64,000 nt of DNA from Tetracentron sinense (lineage: Eukaryota; Streptophyta; Magnoliopsida; Trochodendrales; Trochodendraceae): assembly GCA_015143295.1 (NCBI GenBank), contig CM026551.1:50704034-50768033 (forward strand). The letters are read 5' to 3'. Shown here piece after piece: positions 1 to 10,960 of the stretch. Position 1 is the first letter of the stretch, and each line of letters starts with the position of its first letter. Under the pieces are notes generated by a model. That model saw only the letters and a list, made by a program, of their open reading frames with translations, made no database searches and was not told the origin of the DNA. The position numbers and the translations under genes are program-made.

Positions 1-682
1 GCGAGGATCTCTATAAATATGGAAGGTATGTATTGAGATTTAGCCATTTTCATAATGTTCTGTAAGACTTAAATCATTGTTTTTTTTTTGCGAGTACCTT
101 TGGTGTTGATTTGAAGAAATGGGCATCTGTTCAAATGATTTTATGATTAATTATATGATATTGATAGATGTGGGATCAAAATTAAGGAAGGCTGATGAAT
201 TTCTTGAGTTGTGATAGCGATATTTTCCTCTCTTTTTTCCCCTATCGCTGAATATAATGAAAAAAGAGCAATAAATTGGGTTGATTTGGTAACGTGGTTG
301 CTGATCTTCTTTGCTGAATTTGCCTTGTTTTGGAATTTTACCATGAAATCCCAAATTTGATTGTTGATACTATGATGATGTTTTTTTTGTTAAGTATTTA
401 TTGCTGTTATACTCTGAATTGTAAGTATTTGTTGATTTGTTATATTTGATATTGAATTATTCTTTTATCCTTGAATGACAATTTTTTTATCGCTTTTCCT
501 TCCCGCCTTACGGCTCTGCCTGGCCCTTGCCTTTGAGTGCATGGTTAGGGCCTAGTCAGTGCGGGCTCTTGAAGGGTAGAGTTAGGCCCCTACTATTATT
601 TTTAAGGGTCGGGTTAGACCTAACTCCTGACTCTACCAGGCCTTTTGACAGTATCTAATTAGGAAAGTATCACTAGCATAGA
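1..682. other. AT-rich DNA with no recognised gene
   Basis: No open frame of convincing length or recognisable homology was seen on either strand. A GC-richer patch around 500-640 repeats a GGTAGAGTTAGG-like string and its approximate complement, a weak inverted repeat that could be the end of an old transposon. The stretch ends where the left arm of the serine acetyltransferase inverted repeat begins. Confidence 0.4.
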
Positions 683-939
683 ACAAGAGCCATCTTGGAG
701 CATTATTATTTTACTACTATGTTATCTCATATTTCATTATATTCTACACTCGCAAATCAACTGACTATGAGATTGGACAATTCAAAATTCAATATTAATA
801 TCTTGGTAGAAGTTTTTTCAAGCGTTTTTGTTAAGGATAAAGGGATTAGAAGAACCGTGCGAAATGATATAAAAACTGCAAAAGAAAGGAACTCGTAATG
901 TATCAGTTATATATACTATTTCCTCAATTTTAAGGGTTT

Positions 940-1290
940 CCAAGCATGTTGAGGCTATAGGGTGGCATATAAGTTATGGTTAGAAGGAAGAAATGTGTTG
1001 ATACTATTGATTCAGAATAGAGAATTAGAGGTCCTCGTAGTAGGTATCCATCTAGGATTGAAGATCGGGCATCACATCTTGTTGGATCATGCGACTGGAG
1101 TTGTGTTGTGAAATATTGGAGAGACTTTTGTATTGGAAACGATGTCTCAATTTTACACAATGTGATTTTGGGGTTACAGGTAAGATGTTTGAGGACATAC
1201 ATTCTAAGATATGCGATGAAGTGTTAATAGATATCAGGAGCAATGTATTAAAAAATATTAGAATTAAAGATTGGACTAAAATTGGTGTAA
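940..1290 (+). pseudogene. Serine acetyltransferase pseudogene, left-arm copy
   Basis: Serine acetyltransferase makes O-acetylserine from serine and acetyl-CoA, the step before cysteine synthesis. With frame changes the plus strand shows the left-handed beta-helix repeats: a LDHATGVV-like stretch near 1,080, then GNDVSILHNVILGVTGK at about 1,138-1,185, SKICDEVLIDIRSNVL and NIRIKDWTKIG. In living enzymes these read DHATGVVIGET, GDNVSILHxVTLGGTGK and GDGVLIGAGxxILGNI. Several stops and frameshifts interrupt it, and key glycines are lost. The N-terminal half of the enzyme is missing. It is a dead copy; the family call is strong, the exact isoform unknown. Confidence 0.8.
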
Positions 1291-1679
1291 TGTTTCCAAT
1301 GACAATAGTTTTTTGAGGTACTTCCTTTAGGACTACTGACCCTGTAGCAATTTTACTTAAATCCTTAATTATAATATTTTCCAATACATTGCTCCTTGCA
1401 CCTATTAACACTCAATCACCTATCTTAGGATGTCTATCCATAGACGCTTTACATGTAACCCCCAAAGTTACATTATGTAGAATTGAGATATTGTTTCCAA
1501 TCATAGCGGTCTCTCTGATCACAACTTTGATCGCGTGATCCAACATGATAACATGCCCGATTTTCGCTCTTGGATTAATATCTATTGTGAAGATATCTGA
1601 TACTCTATTCCAAATCAATAGTGTCAACATTCATTCTTTCTGGCCACAACTTATGTGCCACCCTATGGACATGACATCC
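1290..1679 (-). pseudogene. Serine acetyltransferase pseudogene, right-arm copy
   Basis: Reading leftward from the L1 insertion point, the minus strand gives HRVAHKLW near 1,655, then RVSDIFTIDINPRAKIG, LDHAIKVVIRETAMIGN, SILHNVTLGV and DRHPKIGD. A single in-frame TGA (1,412-1,414) replaces the glycine codon of KIGDG. The frame then continues VLIGARSNVLENI and TGSVVLKEVPQKTIVIGN, close to the GSVVLKDVPPRTTAVGNP end of plant enzymes. A further stop and frame change lie near 1,610-1,630. It is better preserved than the left copy. The shared sequence upstream of it is now displaced to 2,832-3,111 by the L1. Confidence 0.85.
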
Positions 1680-2831
1680 TTTTTTTTGATCAATAACTCA
1701 TTTTATTCAAACGAAAGAGAAGGAAACAAAAACAAAACCAAACAAAGAAAAAGGCCACCAAGTTTACAAGCGAGTAAACTTGGCTCCTACCACTAAATAA
1801 CCTGAAACATCCCCCTTCAGCTTCTACACATAATTCTGAATTTCCTCCCTGGTACAATATAACCCGACCCACTCCAACACTACCAAGCGTATGCGCTCAC
1901 AAATCCTCGGCACGGGAGAATTTTGATCGTCAAATACTCTACGGTTTCTCTCTTTCCAGAGTATCCAAGAAATAGCCCCCGGAATGACTTCCTAAATCCT
2001 CTCCCGAACTCCTGCTCCATGATCCCAAAGCCAACTTTCAAGAATATTGCGAAAGGTTGAAGGGAAAACCCATTCCATTCTCATTCGGGATAGGAAGAAA
2101 CTCCACACCTCTGACGCAACTGGGCAATGCACTAAAAGATGATCCACTGTCTCTTCCGCTTTAAGGCACATGAAACATCTATTCGCCATACTCCATCCTC
2201 GTTTCTTCAACTGATCCCCAGTGAGGATTTTGCCCAACGAAGCTGTCCACAGAAAGAAAGAGACCTTAGAGGGTAAACCACAGTTCCACACCACTCTATG
2301 AGGGAATGCTCCTCCCAAACCAGGAGACATCGATCGAAACAAAAGGCTAACTGAGAAACGCCCATGACTGCACCTCGACCATTTCCTGCAATCCCTGAAC
2401 TCTGGACATACGCCTAAGGAGGTAATACGCTCCAACAACCGGGCGTAATCACTGATTTCCCAATCATTAAGATCTCGACGCATCCTTGGGCACCAAACTA
2501 GGCCCTCCGAACCTCCCTCGTAAGAATCCGCCACGAGAGCATCCCTGTCGGTGGATAGAATAAATAAGTTTCCAAAATCATCCTTGAGTAGCGTGGATCC
2601 TGACCATCTGTCCTTCCAAAACCGTACCTCCGTTCCTCGTCCTGCCCGAAAAGTAAAGAAAGGCACTACCAATCCAGCCGTTGCCATGATCCCCTTCCAA
2701 ATCCCCGTACCGTGTGGACCCCTGACTTCCCGGGGGATCCAGCAAGAAGTCTCCCCATACTTGGCCACGATCACGGCTCTCCATAAACTGTCCCTTTCCT
2801 CACCAAATCTCCACACCCATTTCCCCAACAA
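1680..2831 (-). mobile_element. 5'-truncated L1-type LINE, 3' part with poly(A) tail
   Basis: The element reads right to left and ends in an A-tail, seen as eight T on the plus strand (1,680-1,687), with an AATAAA signal just before it (about 1,702-1,707). It is flanked by GACATCC at 1,673-1,679 and 2,832-2,838, the target-site duplication. The left arm of the surrounding inverted repeat serves as an unoccupied site and confirms both edges. Only the end of ORF2 is present, a typical 5' truncation produced by target-primed reverse transcription. Confidence 0.9.
1992..2831 (-). CDS. L1 ORF2 C-terminal fragment with zf-RVT zinc-binding domain
   Basis: This 279-codon open frame has no stop but begins abruptly at the truncation edge with LLGKWVWRFGEERDSLWR, the NKALLGKW motif of plant L1 ORF2. 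Then follow a GRGTEVRFWKDRW block (GxGxxxxFWxDxW) and the zf-RVT domain: VWNCGLPSKVSFFLW, the cysteine pair of RCFMC and HLLVHC, then VWSFFL. The reverse transcriptase and endonuclease domains are absent, so it cannot transpose itself. An uninterrupted frame suggests the insertion is younger than the decayed acetyltransferase copies around it. A stop codon ends it near 1,992. Confidence 0.85.
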   Translation of the reverse strand: MLGKWVWRFGEERDSLWRAVIVAKYGETSCWIPREVRGPHGTGIWKGIMATAGLVVPFFTFRAGRGTEVRFWKDRWSGSTLLKDDFGNLFILSTDRDALVADSYEGGSEGLVWCPRMRRDLNDWEISDYARLLERITSLGVCPEFRDCRKWSRCSHGRFSVSLLFRSMSPGLGGAFPHRVVWNCGLPSKVSFFLWTASLGKILTGDQLKKRGWSMANRCFMCLKAEETVDHLLVHCPVASEVWSFFLSRMRMEWVFPSTFRNILESWLWDHGAGVRERI

Positions 2832-3111
2832 GACATCCTTAAAACCCCTTAAATTTGAGGAATCAATGTATATAGCTAATACATAGATAATACATGCTAG
2901 GTTCCTTTTTTTGTAGTTTTTATATCATTTCACACGACTCTTTTGATCTCTCAATTTTTTAGCAAGAACGCCTAAAAAAACTTCTGCCAAGTTGTAAGTA
3001 CTAAGGTTTGAGTTGCCCAATTTGATCGTCAGTTGGTTTGTGAGTGCAGAATATAATGAACTATGAGACAATATAACAACAAAATAGTATTATTTTAAGA
3101 TGGGCTCTTGT

Positions 3112-4085
3112 CCCACAACGATTTGAGATTCTTCTCTCATTTTCAACCACAAACAATCTTCTTCCACATTTCCAACGAGATTATCGGCAACAATAGTCTG
3201 ATAATATTGGCGGCAGACTAGGGTCTATAAAACAGGATTTGAGAATCTAGTTCTACAGACTTTGACCAGTAGATCAAGTAAGCCCAATAGTTAAGACAAG
3301 TCTTCCACATCTTTCAAAGTCAGTACAAGTAAAGTACAGTAGGAAGCTTAGGAGGGCAATGAGAAAGATTGAGTTTCTTCACTTCTTTTGTTCTTTCGTA
3401 TGAAAAGATAAAAAGAGACAGGAGAAGAAAAGTAAATACTCAAAGTTGAGGTGTAGAGAACTACTAGAGCCATTGCACTGGACCTTTGTGAGAGGCTAAT
3501 CCCATTTAAAATAGCATAACCTTTACTTTCTAGTGCTGCTGCTTCACTAATTGCATACATAGTTAATATGTTGGAGTCTAGCTTACCCACTTGACATCCA
3601 ATTTTGAACGGTCAAATGTTCCACTTCACTATTCATTTCTCCCAGGGATTGTTAGAGGGATGTGAAACCCTAAACTAATTCTCCATCACAACCTCATAAT
3701 CCCTCTTTGATCATCACCCAGTATTCGGGCTTATTAAAAAATCACCAAAACGTAAGCACAAACTTAGACCACTGCCACCCCTACCCAATATCGATTGAGT
3801 AGGCTTTACACTCTTGTTGCGATTTGGCTTTTCAAAAGAACCAGATCAAATAGGCTTTGCACTTCCTTTGTGATCTGTGTTTAAGTGTTGCGATTCCAAC
3901 TTCACCACCAAATTGATGATTTTCAGCGGCCGTGTCCATCATTTTGGTGCTCCGTGGGATCTGGTCTTTCCGGCGAATTTTTCATTTTGTCCAGATGCTT
4001 CGAACCGCCTTCATCCTCTTCTCCACCCATCTCTTCATCGACGCCATTCGACTCGTCTCTGTCCTACCATGCCAAGAACCTCTGT
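3112..4085. other. Region without a recognised gene
   Basis: A minus-strand open frame of 80 codons at 3,348-3,590 and plus-strand frames from 3,877 have no recognisable motif and no clear splice context. The sequence around 3,780-3,880 contains two related GTAGGCTTTACACTC/ATAGGCTTTGCACTTC strings, a short direct duplication. I see no basis for calling a gene. Confidence 0.3.
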
Positions 4086-4109
4086 AACAAAAAAACTCTG
4101 TTTTTTTCA

Positions 4110-4260
4110 TAAATTCACGAATTATTCATGCATTTTTGCTTTGCCGAATTATTCACGAATTATTGGTGAATTTTCCAAATTATTCGCGATTTTCCGGATT
4201 ATTCCCGAATTATATTATCAAACTTGGGCAAAAAAAACTATTTATTTTGTATATTTTTAA
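4110..4260. repeat. Degenerate GAATTATTC short repeats, possible MITE remnant
   Basis: Variants of GAATTATTC and CGAATTATT recur about every 15-20 bp through this stretch. Similar strings with GGGAATTAT and GGTGAATT occur near 49,515-49,770 and 58,190-58,250, which suggests one dispersed non-autonomous family. No clean terminal repeats could be placed, so the family assignment is tentative. Confidence 0.35.
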
Positions 4261-4499
4261 TCAAATTGTTCGGTATATTTTTATATTTATTTTTTCTTTG
4301 TTCCGAATTTTTTTGACCTTGACCTCTACCGAATTATTCCCAAACCCCGACTTTGTCACTATGCCAAGAACCATATTAATCCTCCTTTTGCTGCAACTCT
4401 GGACTTTGCCTCACCATCTACATCAGGTTCTTGAATCGAAGCTTTGTAATTATGAGTTTAAGATTAATTGAGCTCAATTTTTGATTTGATAATCAATTA

Positions 4500-5330
4500 A
4501 GTTTAGGTTTTCGGTATTTGCTTAAGCTCTCAAACTATTAATGTCTACTTCCTTTGGAGTTTGGGGATTAGTTGAGTTCAGGTTTTGGGTTCCGTTTTTT
4601 GGGTTTATTTAGGGTCTTGAGAATTATTTGAGTATTGGGATATAGGTATTTGTTTAAGCTCTCAAAGAAATGTCATTGTTATTATTATTTTTTTACTTTT
4701 CATGTATGCTTCATTTAGAGGTTTGGGGATTAATTGAATTCAGATTTTTGCGTTTATTTAGGGCTTTGTGAATTAATTGAGTTTAGTTTTTTAATGTATG
4801 GTTCATTTAGGAGCTTGGAAATTAATTGAGTTCATGTTTTTGGGTTTATTTAGGGCTCTTGAGAATTAATTGAGTTTCAGTTTTTGGTATTTTTTGCTGT
4901 CAAAGAAATGTGATTAATATTTTATTTTTTAACTTTCATGTATGCTTCATTTAGGGGTTTGGGAATTAATTGAGTTTAGGTTTTTGTATTTTGTTTTGGG
5001 GTTTATTTAGGGCTTTGACAATTAGTTGAGTTTAAAATTTTAATGTATGCTTCATTTAGGAGTTTGAGGATTAATTGAGTTCAGATTATTGGGTTTATTT
5101 AGGGCTTTGAAAATTGATTGAGTTTCAATTTTTGGTGTTTGTTTAATCTCTCAAAGAAATGTGATTATCATTATTATATTTTTATGTTACTTTTCATGTA
5201 TGCTTAATCGAGTTCAGGTTTTTGCTTTTAGTTTTTGGGTTTGTTTAGGGATTTGAGAATTAATTGAGTTTCAGTTTTTTGTATTTGTTTAAGCTCTCAA
5301 AGAAACGTGAGTAGTATTATTTTCTACTTT
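4500..5330. repeat. Degenerate tandem repeat, about 245-bp higher-order unit
   Basis: A box close to TTTAGGGCTTTGAGAATTAA occurs near 4,605, 4,752, 4,848, 5,003, 5,093 and 5,237, with spacing alternating between about 150 and 90 bp. A second box, CTCAAAGAAATGTGATTA, recurs near 4,670, 4,905, 5,152 and 5,297. Together they suggest a unit of about 245 bp made of two related halves, repeated two to three times and now diverged. The block is very T-rich on the plus strand and has no coding potential. Confidence 0.75.
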
Positions 5331-5405
5331 TATATTTTAATGTATCTGTGTATGTATTCAGAAAACATTTTGCATTTTTTCTGTGTATCATTTATAAGTT
5401 TCCAG

Positions 5406-5458
5406 GTGCTCATTTGGTTATTGCACAATACCTGCTCAACTACACTATGTCGCTTGAG
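5406..5458 (+). other. Possible small exon, unidentified
   Basis: A 53-bp segment is bordered by a good acceptor (TTTCCAG after a T-rich tract) and a good donor (GAG followed by GTAAGA). One frame is open and reads AHLVIAQYLLNYTMSLE. A second candidate, ending in GTGG followed by GTAAGTC near 6,110, encodes a leucine-rich stretch. I cannot link them to a family, and such sites can occur by chance in T-rich DNA. Confidence 0.2.
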
Positions 5459-6114
5459 GTAAGACAATTGTTTCAGCTATACTAAATGAATTAGTCTTTG
5501 CCAGCTAGCTAAATGTTTGTTATGATTAAATAGGCATGCTTGATTACTTGTTACTCTGCCCCTCTCAAGGAAACTTGGACACACTGCTGTATTTTTGTTA
5601 CATTAATATTATTTGCAAATTACTGAAAAATACAATAAAATTGTGCATACAAGTTACCCAAATTACATCTTGTTAGTTTGAAGAAGGTACTTTAGGTAAT
5701 AGATATTGCTTGTAACTAATATGTACTTGCTTTTCTTTGACACTATATCATGCTAACTATGGCACATGTTATTGAGCTGTGATACTCCAATAAATTGGAT
5801 AATTTCTCTGAATGTGTTCTTTGGTAGTTTTTTTAACATTTGCAATTTGTGATAATAACAATTGAAGAAATAAGCTTGCATGTGCGCACACGTAGTGTGC
5901 ATATGATGAAACATGTTCACAAGTCTTTATGTTTATTTCCTTCCATGTTCTAAAAGCATATATAACCATTGGTTTCTACGTGTTCTTGAGGTTTCTGCAC
6001 AGTTCTGAAATCCTACCACGTTCCTCCTCTTTCTCTTGCTTGCATTGCTGTTCGTGCCTCTTGGTCCTACTTCTATTGTGCGCGCTTGCTCCTGCCACTG
6101 CTCTTGTGGGTAAG

Positions 6115-7135
6115 TCCCGTCTTTCTTTTCTTATTCATCTTTCTCTTCACTGATAACAATAATTGATGGGAGTTCAACTCTTGCTGGAGACGAATTGAGT
6201 CTTGCAACTTTTTTTGACGAAGGATTTGGAATTTGTGTATTCTTTAAGTCTTTGGATGCAACTTCTATGGTAGGTTAGGGTTGTGGGTTTTATTTTTTTT
6301 AAATCAAGATGCACAGTCAAAGCTACTTGTGCTTTTCAAGGGAACGTTGTTATTGAAGGCATATGATAAGTGTTTATTTTTGCTGAGGATGCTACATGGT
6401 GATTGCATTTCTGAATTTTAAAAATTCCAGTTTTAGTGCTGTTCATGCCATGCTGGTGAAGCGGGTCTACTTAAGAATAAGATTCGTCTATGTGCTTGTA
6501 TTTTTCCAGAGGTTCTGAACATTTTATGCATGATTAGTTTTCTTGAGCCTGCAATTCCACACATCTAAAGGAACACTCCTTATGAGTTCTTTCTCTAAAC
6601 TTTACAAGATTGACCACTCTTTACCTTAACTGAATTGAGTTTTCAGCGATGTTTTTTAAATATGAACACACCCATGTAGATAGGGTGCTTTATAGAATTT
6701 GATATTGTTTGTAACCAAATGTGCATAGAATCATTAAGAAAATGAACTATAGTAGGAAGAAGATAGGGAAAAAACCATAACCTATAGATAATTAGGTAGA
6801 AGAATCACAAATTTAGCGACTCATCTCCCTTATGATCATGATTGTTAAATTGTTATGCTTCCTGATTGATAGATGTGCAGTAACTGGGTTTCAGATTCAT
6901 GTGTTGGTTTATTTATCCACTTAGTACACTAAATTTGTCATAATACTAATGGTATTAGGATCCGGACCAAATGTGGCGGAGGAAAAAGTAGGGTTTGTCT
7001 TTTGTAAATACCCAAATTCGATGCTTAGAACTGAACTATATTGGCATGCCTTAGTTTTGAATAGGTAATGTTTATGAAAATTTCACTACATTTTGATTCT
7101 AAGTATAGACTACATAAACAAGTTTTGAGATACCC
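6115..7135. other. Non-coding stretch, nothing recognised
   Basis: AT-rich sequence with no open frame of note on either strand, no terminal repeats and no tandem structure that I could see. Confidence 0.4.
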
Positions 7136-7139
7136 ACCA

Positions 7140-7415
7140 CACCAGTATCTTGGCTGTCAATATATTGAGATGATAAATTGTACACTGTCAAAAGGTTCAA
7201 TCCGCAGTTGAAAACAGTGTATCATAGACAAGAAATTGAGCTGGGCTGCCAATATATTAGCACACTGTTGAAAGGTTCAATCCACAGATGATTAATTATA
7301 CCAACACATATTTTGAGATAGCACACTGTTTTCAACTATAAGTGGTCCGAATAGTTTACCCACCAGTTGGGGCAGCCAAGCTTCAATCAACAGTTGAAAA
7401 CAGTGTGCTAATATA
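7140..7415. repeat. Nested inverted repeat built on a CAGTTGAAAACAGTGT motif
   Basis: A perfect 19-bp inverted repeat pairs 7,319-7,337 (TAGCACACTGTTTTCAACT) with 7,392-7,410. Further copies in direct orientation lie at about 7,205-7,222 and, shortened, near 7,260-7,285. The words AATATATT and GGTTCAATCC also recur beside them. The layout suggests a foldback (MITE-like) element that rearranged internally. Confidence 0.65.
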
Positions 7416-7631
7416 TTTTATTTTCCCTTATATTTGAATGGACCGACATGATTATTGGAGCTCATGATGATCTTTAATGAGCATTCTCGTCGTTATTAAT
7501 TAGTTGAAAGGTTGAATCTTTTGCACTTTGGATGAAGAGGTTTGATTTGGGTCCCGTTTATAGTTTTGCTTTTTGATTGGGGTTGATTTTTAAAGTTGAA
7601 TATGATTTAATTGATTTATTGGTGATTGTTA

Positions 7632-8780
7632 TTATTCTTGGGTAGGATGTGGTGGTTTGACACCATCTATTTTGGCTTTCTTCAAGAGGTCAACAATGTA
7701 CTTCCCCGGAGAAAGAAAAAAAAAACCTACGGGGAACGAGTGGCTTCGATTCCCAAAAAATAGTTTAAGGCACCAAGGTCTTTGATAGCAAATTAAGGTT
7801 GTCTGAAGCTGAGAAATAAGATCTTGAATGGAGTCCACGTGAGTGCTAGTAATAATAAATCCATCAACTTAGACAAGTGTAAACACAATAGACTGAGATG
7901 TGTGTTTGATGAATAGAGATGTGTTGGCCTTTGAGCCCACGAAACCAATGGAGAAAGGTGCCAAGGCGATGGTGTACCATGCTCGAGGTGCCTGTTTGAG
8001 TCCATAGAGGGACTTGTGAAGATGACACATCGTTTGGAAATAGAGTGTTACGAAACCCGGAGGTTGCTTCATATGGACTTCTTTATCAAGGATGCCATAA
8101 AGGAAAACATTTTGCACATCAAGTTGGTGAAGTGGCCAACCATTTGATGTGGCAATGCTGTGATCTATGCAAATGGTGCAAAGTTTGACTACTGGTCTAA
8201 ATCTCACCTTAGTCAATCCCTTCTTGTTGATTGAACTCCTATGCTACAAGTCTAGCTTTGTAGCGATGGATGGACCCATCCATTTTCTTTTTGACCTTGA
8301 GAACCTACTTGCATCCTTATATTCATATGACCTGTAGAGGGCACTAAACTCGACGTGTCATTAGTAACAAGAGCATTGATCTCATTATCCATGGCCTTGC
8401 ACCAAAGAGGATTTGTGTTGGCTTGAGAAAAATATGTTGGTTCAGCAACATCATCCAAGGAAAAGGGGGTGTTTGGTGGCAGAAAATGTTTTGGGTTTTA
8501 ATGTACCAACTTCAGAATGGGTGATCATAGGGTGTCGGTTTGGAGGAGAAGATGGGGGAGGGCCGAAGGTAGGGAGGGTGGGGAGGTGGAAGGAGACAAG
8601 GATGGTGGGAGGGTGGGGTCGTGGGGTGAAGGAGGAGGGGCGGGATCAGTCATGTTTTTAGACAGTGGAGTGGTCATAGGGACAGATGCCAATGATGTAG
8701 GGAGTAGCGGGAGGGTAGAAAATTGTGGAATTAAGGATCCATTGGATGAGGATGGGTGGTTGCGAATGCTGTAAAAGGGA
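7632..8780 (-). pseudogene. Ty1/copia retrotransposon polyprotein remnant (reverse transcriptase region)
   Basis: Reading leftward, a proline-rich linker is followed by EPTYFSQANTNPLWCKAM, matching the EPxxFxQAxxxxxWxxAM start of the RVT_2 domain. Then come LHQLDVQNVFLYGILDKEV (family: VxQLDVxNAFLHGxLxExV), HMKQPPGF, HKSLYGLKQAPRAWY and, after a frame change, SIVFTLV-stop-VDGFIIT. The catalytic YVDD is thus degraded to stop-VDG. Stops and frameshifts are spread throughout and no LTRs were found nearby. It is an old, dead copia fragment. Confidence 0.85.
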
Positions 8781-8806
8781 AAGCCTCATCAAAAATCACG
8801 TGCGGA

Positions 8807-9508
8807 TAGTTTTGTTATAAAATTGTCCCTAGTTTATATGAAACTGATTCAGGTCATGTCCCACATGCACTTCAAGAGATGTTTGGGAATGTCATTTTTC
8901 TTATAAAAATGACAACCAACTTGCTTAGACAGTTAGTTACTGAGCAATATCGGATCACGCGGGAGAGACTCAAGTTAGTTTTTAGGGTTTAAGAACTGTC
9001 GTTTTTAGTAAAAACAACAGGTTCTCTGCAAATTAATTTTAGGCCATCATTTCTTAGAATGACAAGACTCCAACCATAATTCAAATCTGCAATATCTTAT
9101 GTGGAATTTTTACACATTGGATAAATTTGCCCCTCATCAATTTAGGAGATTGTAGGATATTCTCCTTAACAATTTATTAAATAATCAATGTATCCTTCAG
9201 TTTTAGATTAAAATTGCATCAGTCTTGTTTTGTACAAATGACAACGATAACTTTGTTGTAAAATTATCTGTCGTTAATATAAAAACTGTCTCAAGTCATG
9301 TCCCACATGTTCTCAGTGGCACTATCTTTACACTTTAACAGATCTGCACTTCAAAATATCTTCGGGGATGCCAATTTTTTTTTAAAATAACAATGACAGA
9401 ACCAACTTCTGATAGTTTGTTACTGAGCATAATGGATTACGTGGGAGAGACTCAAGTTACTTTTCATGGTTTAAGAACTGTCATTTTCAGTAAAAAGGAT
9501 AGGTTCTC
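8807..9508. repeat. Direct duplication of a unit of about 440 bp (first copy and start of second)
   Basis: Two diverged copies start near 8,807 and 9,248. Shared landmarks, in order, are TTTGTTRTAAAATT, CAxGTCATGTCCCACATG, GTTACTGAGCA, GGGAGAGACTCAAGTTA and TTTAAGAACTGTC. The second copy breaks off in AGGTTCTC at the solo LTR and resumes at 11,406. No coding content was recognised. Confidence 0.75.
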
Positions 9509-10154
9509 TGTCGCGACCCAAAATACCCCCTAGAAGATAGGAGACTTTTGACACTGTGACCTAAATCATATCATGTCATCTTGTGAGAATACACAAATAC
9601 AAATAGCGGAACTGAAAATTTTTAAATAACATAGACTGTACATGTATCCAACCTGTATATACTCCCAAGTCTGAACCAACATAATATAAACAACATCATT
9701 AGTATAAAGCAGACATTTCCCGCTTATCAAAATACATGAATCTCTCTCTCACTCCTCTCAACAGTAATCTAGATAAGGCCACCTATTTAGAGCTCTATCC
9801 TTGAGCGGGTGATCCATAGTAGGCTTTAGCTCGTAGTTTTCATCCTTGACCCATGACTCAGGAGCTATATTGAATGGACTTGACGATGATGACAATTTCA
9901 ATTTGGCTGAACATGAAATACTTAGCGTATACAAGTTACTATATAATCATGTCATATCATTATATGCTTTCACATAGGCAGTTCATAGGATACACATGCA
10001 CCGAATCAATACGAAAATTTCCTATCAAAAACACGTGCAATACAATAAAAACACATGCACTTATCTTTCATAACCATTTTCTTATTTTCTTCTTTTAATC
10101 TCTTTTACTTTAATACTTGTTCCATTTCACTTACTTTACACATGACTTTTATGA

Positions 10155-10435
10155 TAGAGTACGTATGACTTTGCCTAATGTTCTACCTAGAGTGGTAGAA
10201 GTCCATTAGCATTTCACATACACATGAAGTATGTCTAATGCTCTACCTAGAATGATAGAAATCTATTAGCATACTTCATCCACCTTCCTGTGAATATCTT
10301 TGCACATAGTTTACATGGAATCAAATGCCAAATACTCTACTTAGAGTGGTAGAAGTCTATTTGCATTCTTCCAAATACATATGATGACCAATGCTCTACC
10401 TAGGCTGGTAGAAGTCCATTATCATCATTACACAT
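10155..10435. repeat. Minisatellite inside the solo LTR (CTCTACCTAGAGTGGTAGAAG)
   Basis: At least four units centred on CTACCTAGAGTGGTAGAAGT occur near 10,185, 10,240, 10,340 and 10,405, each followed by CCATTAGCAT or a variant. The core is itself an imperfect palindrome (CTACC...GGTAG). A related but different unit occupies the matching place in the second copy of this LTR family. Confidence 0.75.
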
Positions 10436-10951
10436 ATCTTTTCATCTTTTACTTTGCTTATTCGATATACATATACATAAAACCCAATCATGCGATACAC
10501 GTGCACATATACAATAGTAAGTGAATATGATAAACACCTAACACATGACACATGCTCCTTACTTTCATTCAAAACTATCACTTAACATTCAGCTAGCTTA
10601 ATTCACATGGTTGATCTATTTTCATCATTTGTTTCAAGCACAACATCAATACAAAGAAGCTAGTAGGATTTCCTACTATTTTCTCATTTCAAAACACATG
10701 GTTTATATTGATTTTTTTTTCAATAGAAAATATAACAAGATCACATAGTAGATTATATCTACCTTTCTAGAATTGTTTCCCTACGATCGAGTGCTTTAGA
10801 ACGGACTTCGGTTAGCAAGAACGGATCTCGGATGAATGCCCAAGCACAATCCAACCCCTTTCTTTCCTCTTTCTTCTCTCTTTTTTCTCTTCTTTTTCTT
10901 CTCTTAATTTTGCTTTAAGGGTTGTGTAACCATTAGTCCCACGAAATGGGG

Positions 10952-10960
10952 TTTATATAG
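10952..10960 (+). promoter_or_regulatory. Probable LTR TATA box
   Basis: TTTATATAG lies between a T/C-rich tract and the LTR end. The identical string stands in the same context (after CCCACGAAATG) at 38,455-38,463 in the related LTR, which supports it as the retrotransposon core promoter. Confidence 0.55.

Larger units (their letters stand above)
683..3111. repeat. Inverted duplication of a serine acetyltransferase gene copy, one arm split by an L1
   Basis: The left arm (683-1,285) reads the same as the reverse complement of the right arm (1,347-1,679 joined to 2,832-3,111). Both arms begin with ACAAGAGCC(C)ATCTT, run through about 250 bp of matching upstream sequence, and then enter the same acetyltransferase coding stretch. 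The arms match at most positions but clearly differ, so the duplication is not recent. The spacer (1,286-1,346) is the extra 3' coding end kept only by the right copy. An L1 sits in the right arm. Read-through RNA would fold into a long imperfect hairpin. Confidence 0.85.

Noticed and set aside
5955..6115. Leucine/cysteine-rich segment before a GTAAGTC donor, briefly considered as an exon of a CDC50-like or signal-peptide protein
   Set aside because: No matching upstream or downstream exon, and the similarity rests on hydrophobic composition only.
8413..8774. Gly/Arg-rich plus-strand frames
   Set aside because: Antisense of the proline-rich linker of the decayed copia polyprotein.
10155..10435. 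Palindromic repeats considered as a separate foldback element
   Set aside because: An equivalent array sits at the same position in the related LTR, so it is an internal LTR minisatellite.
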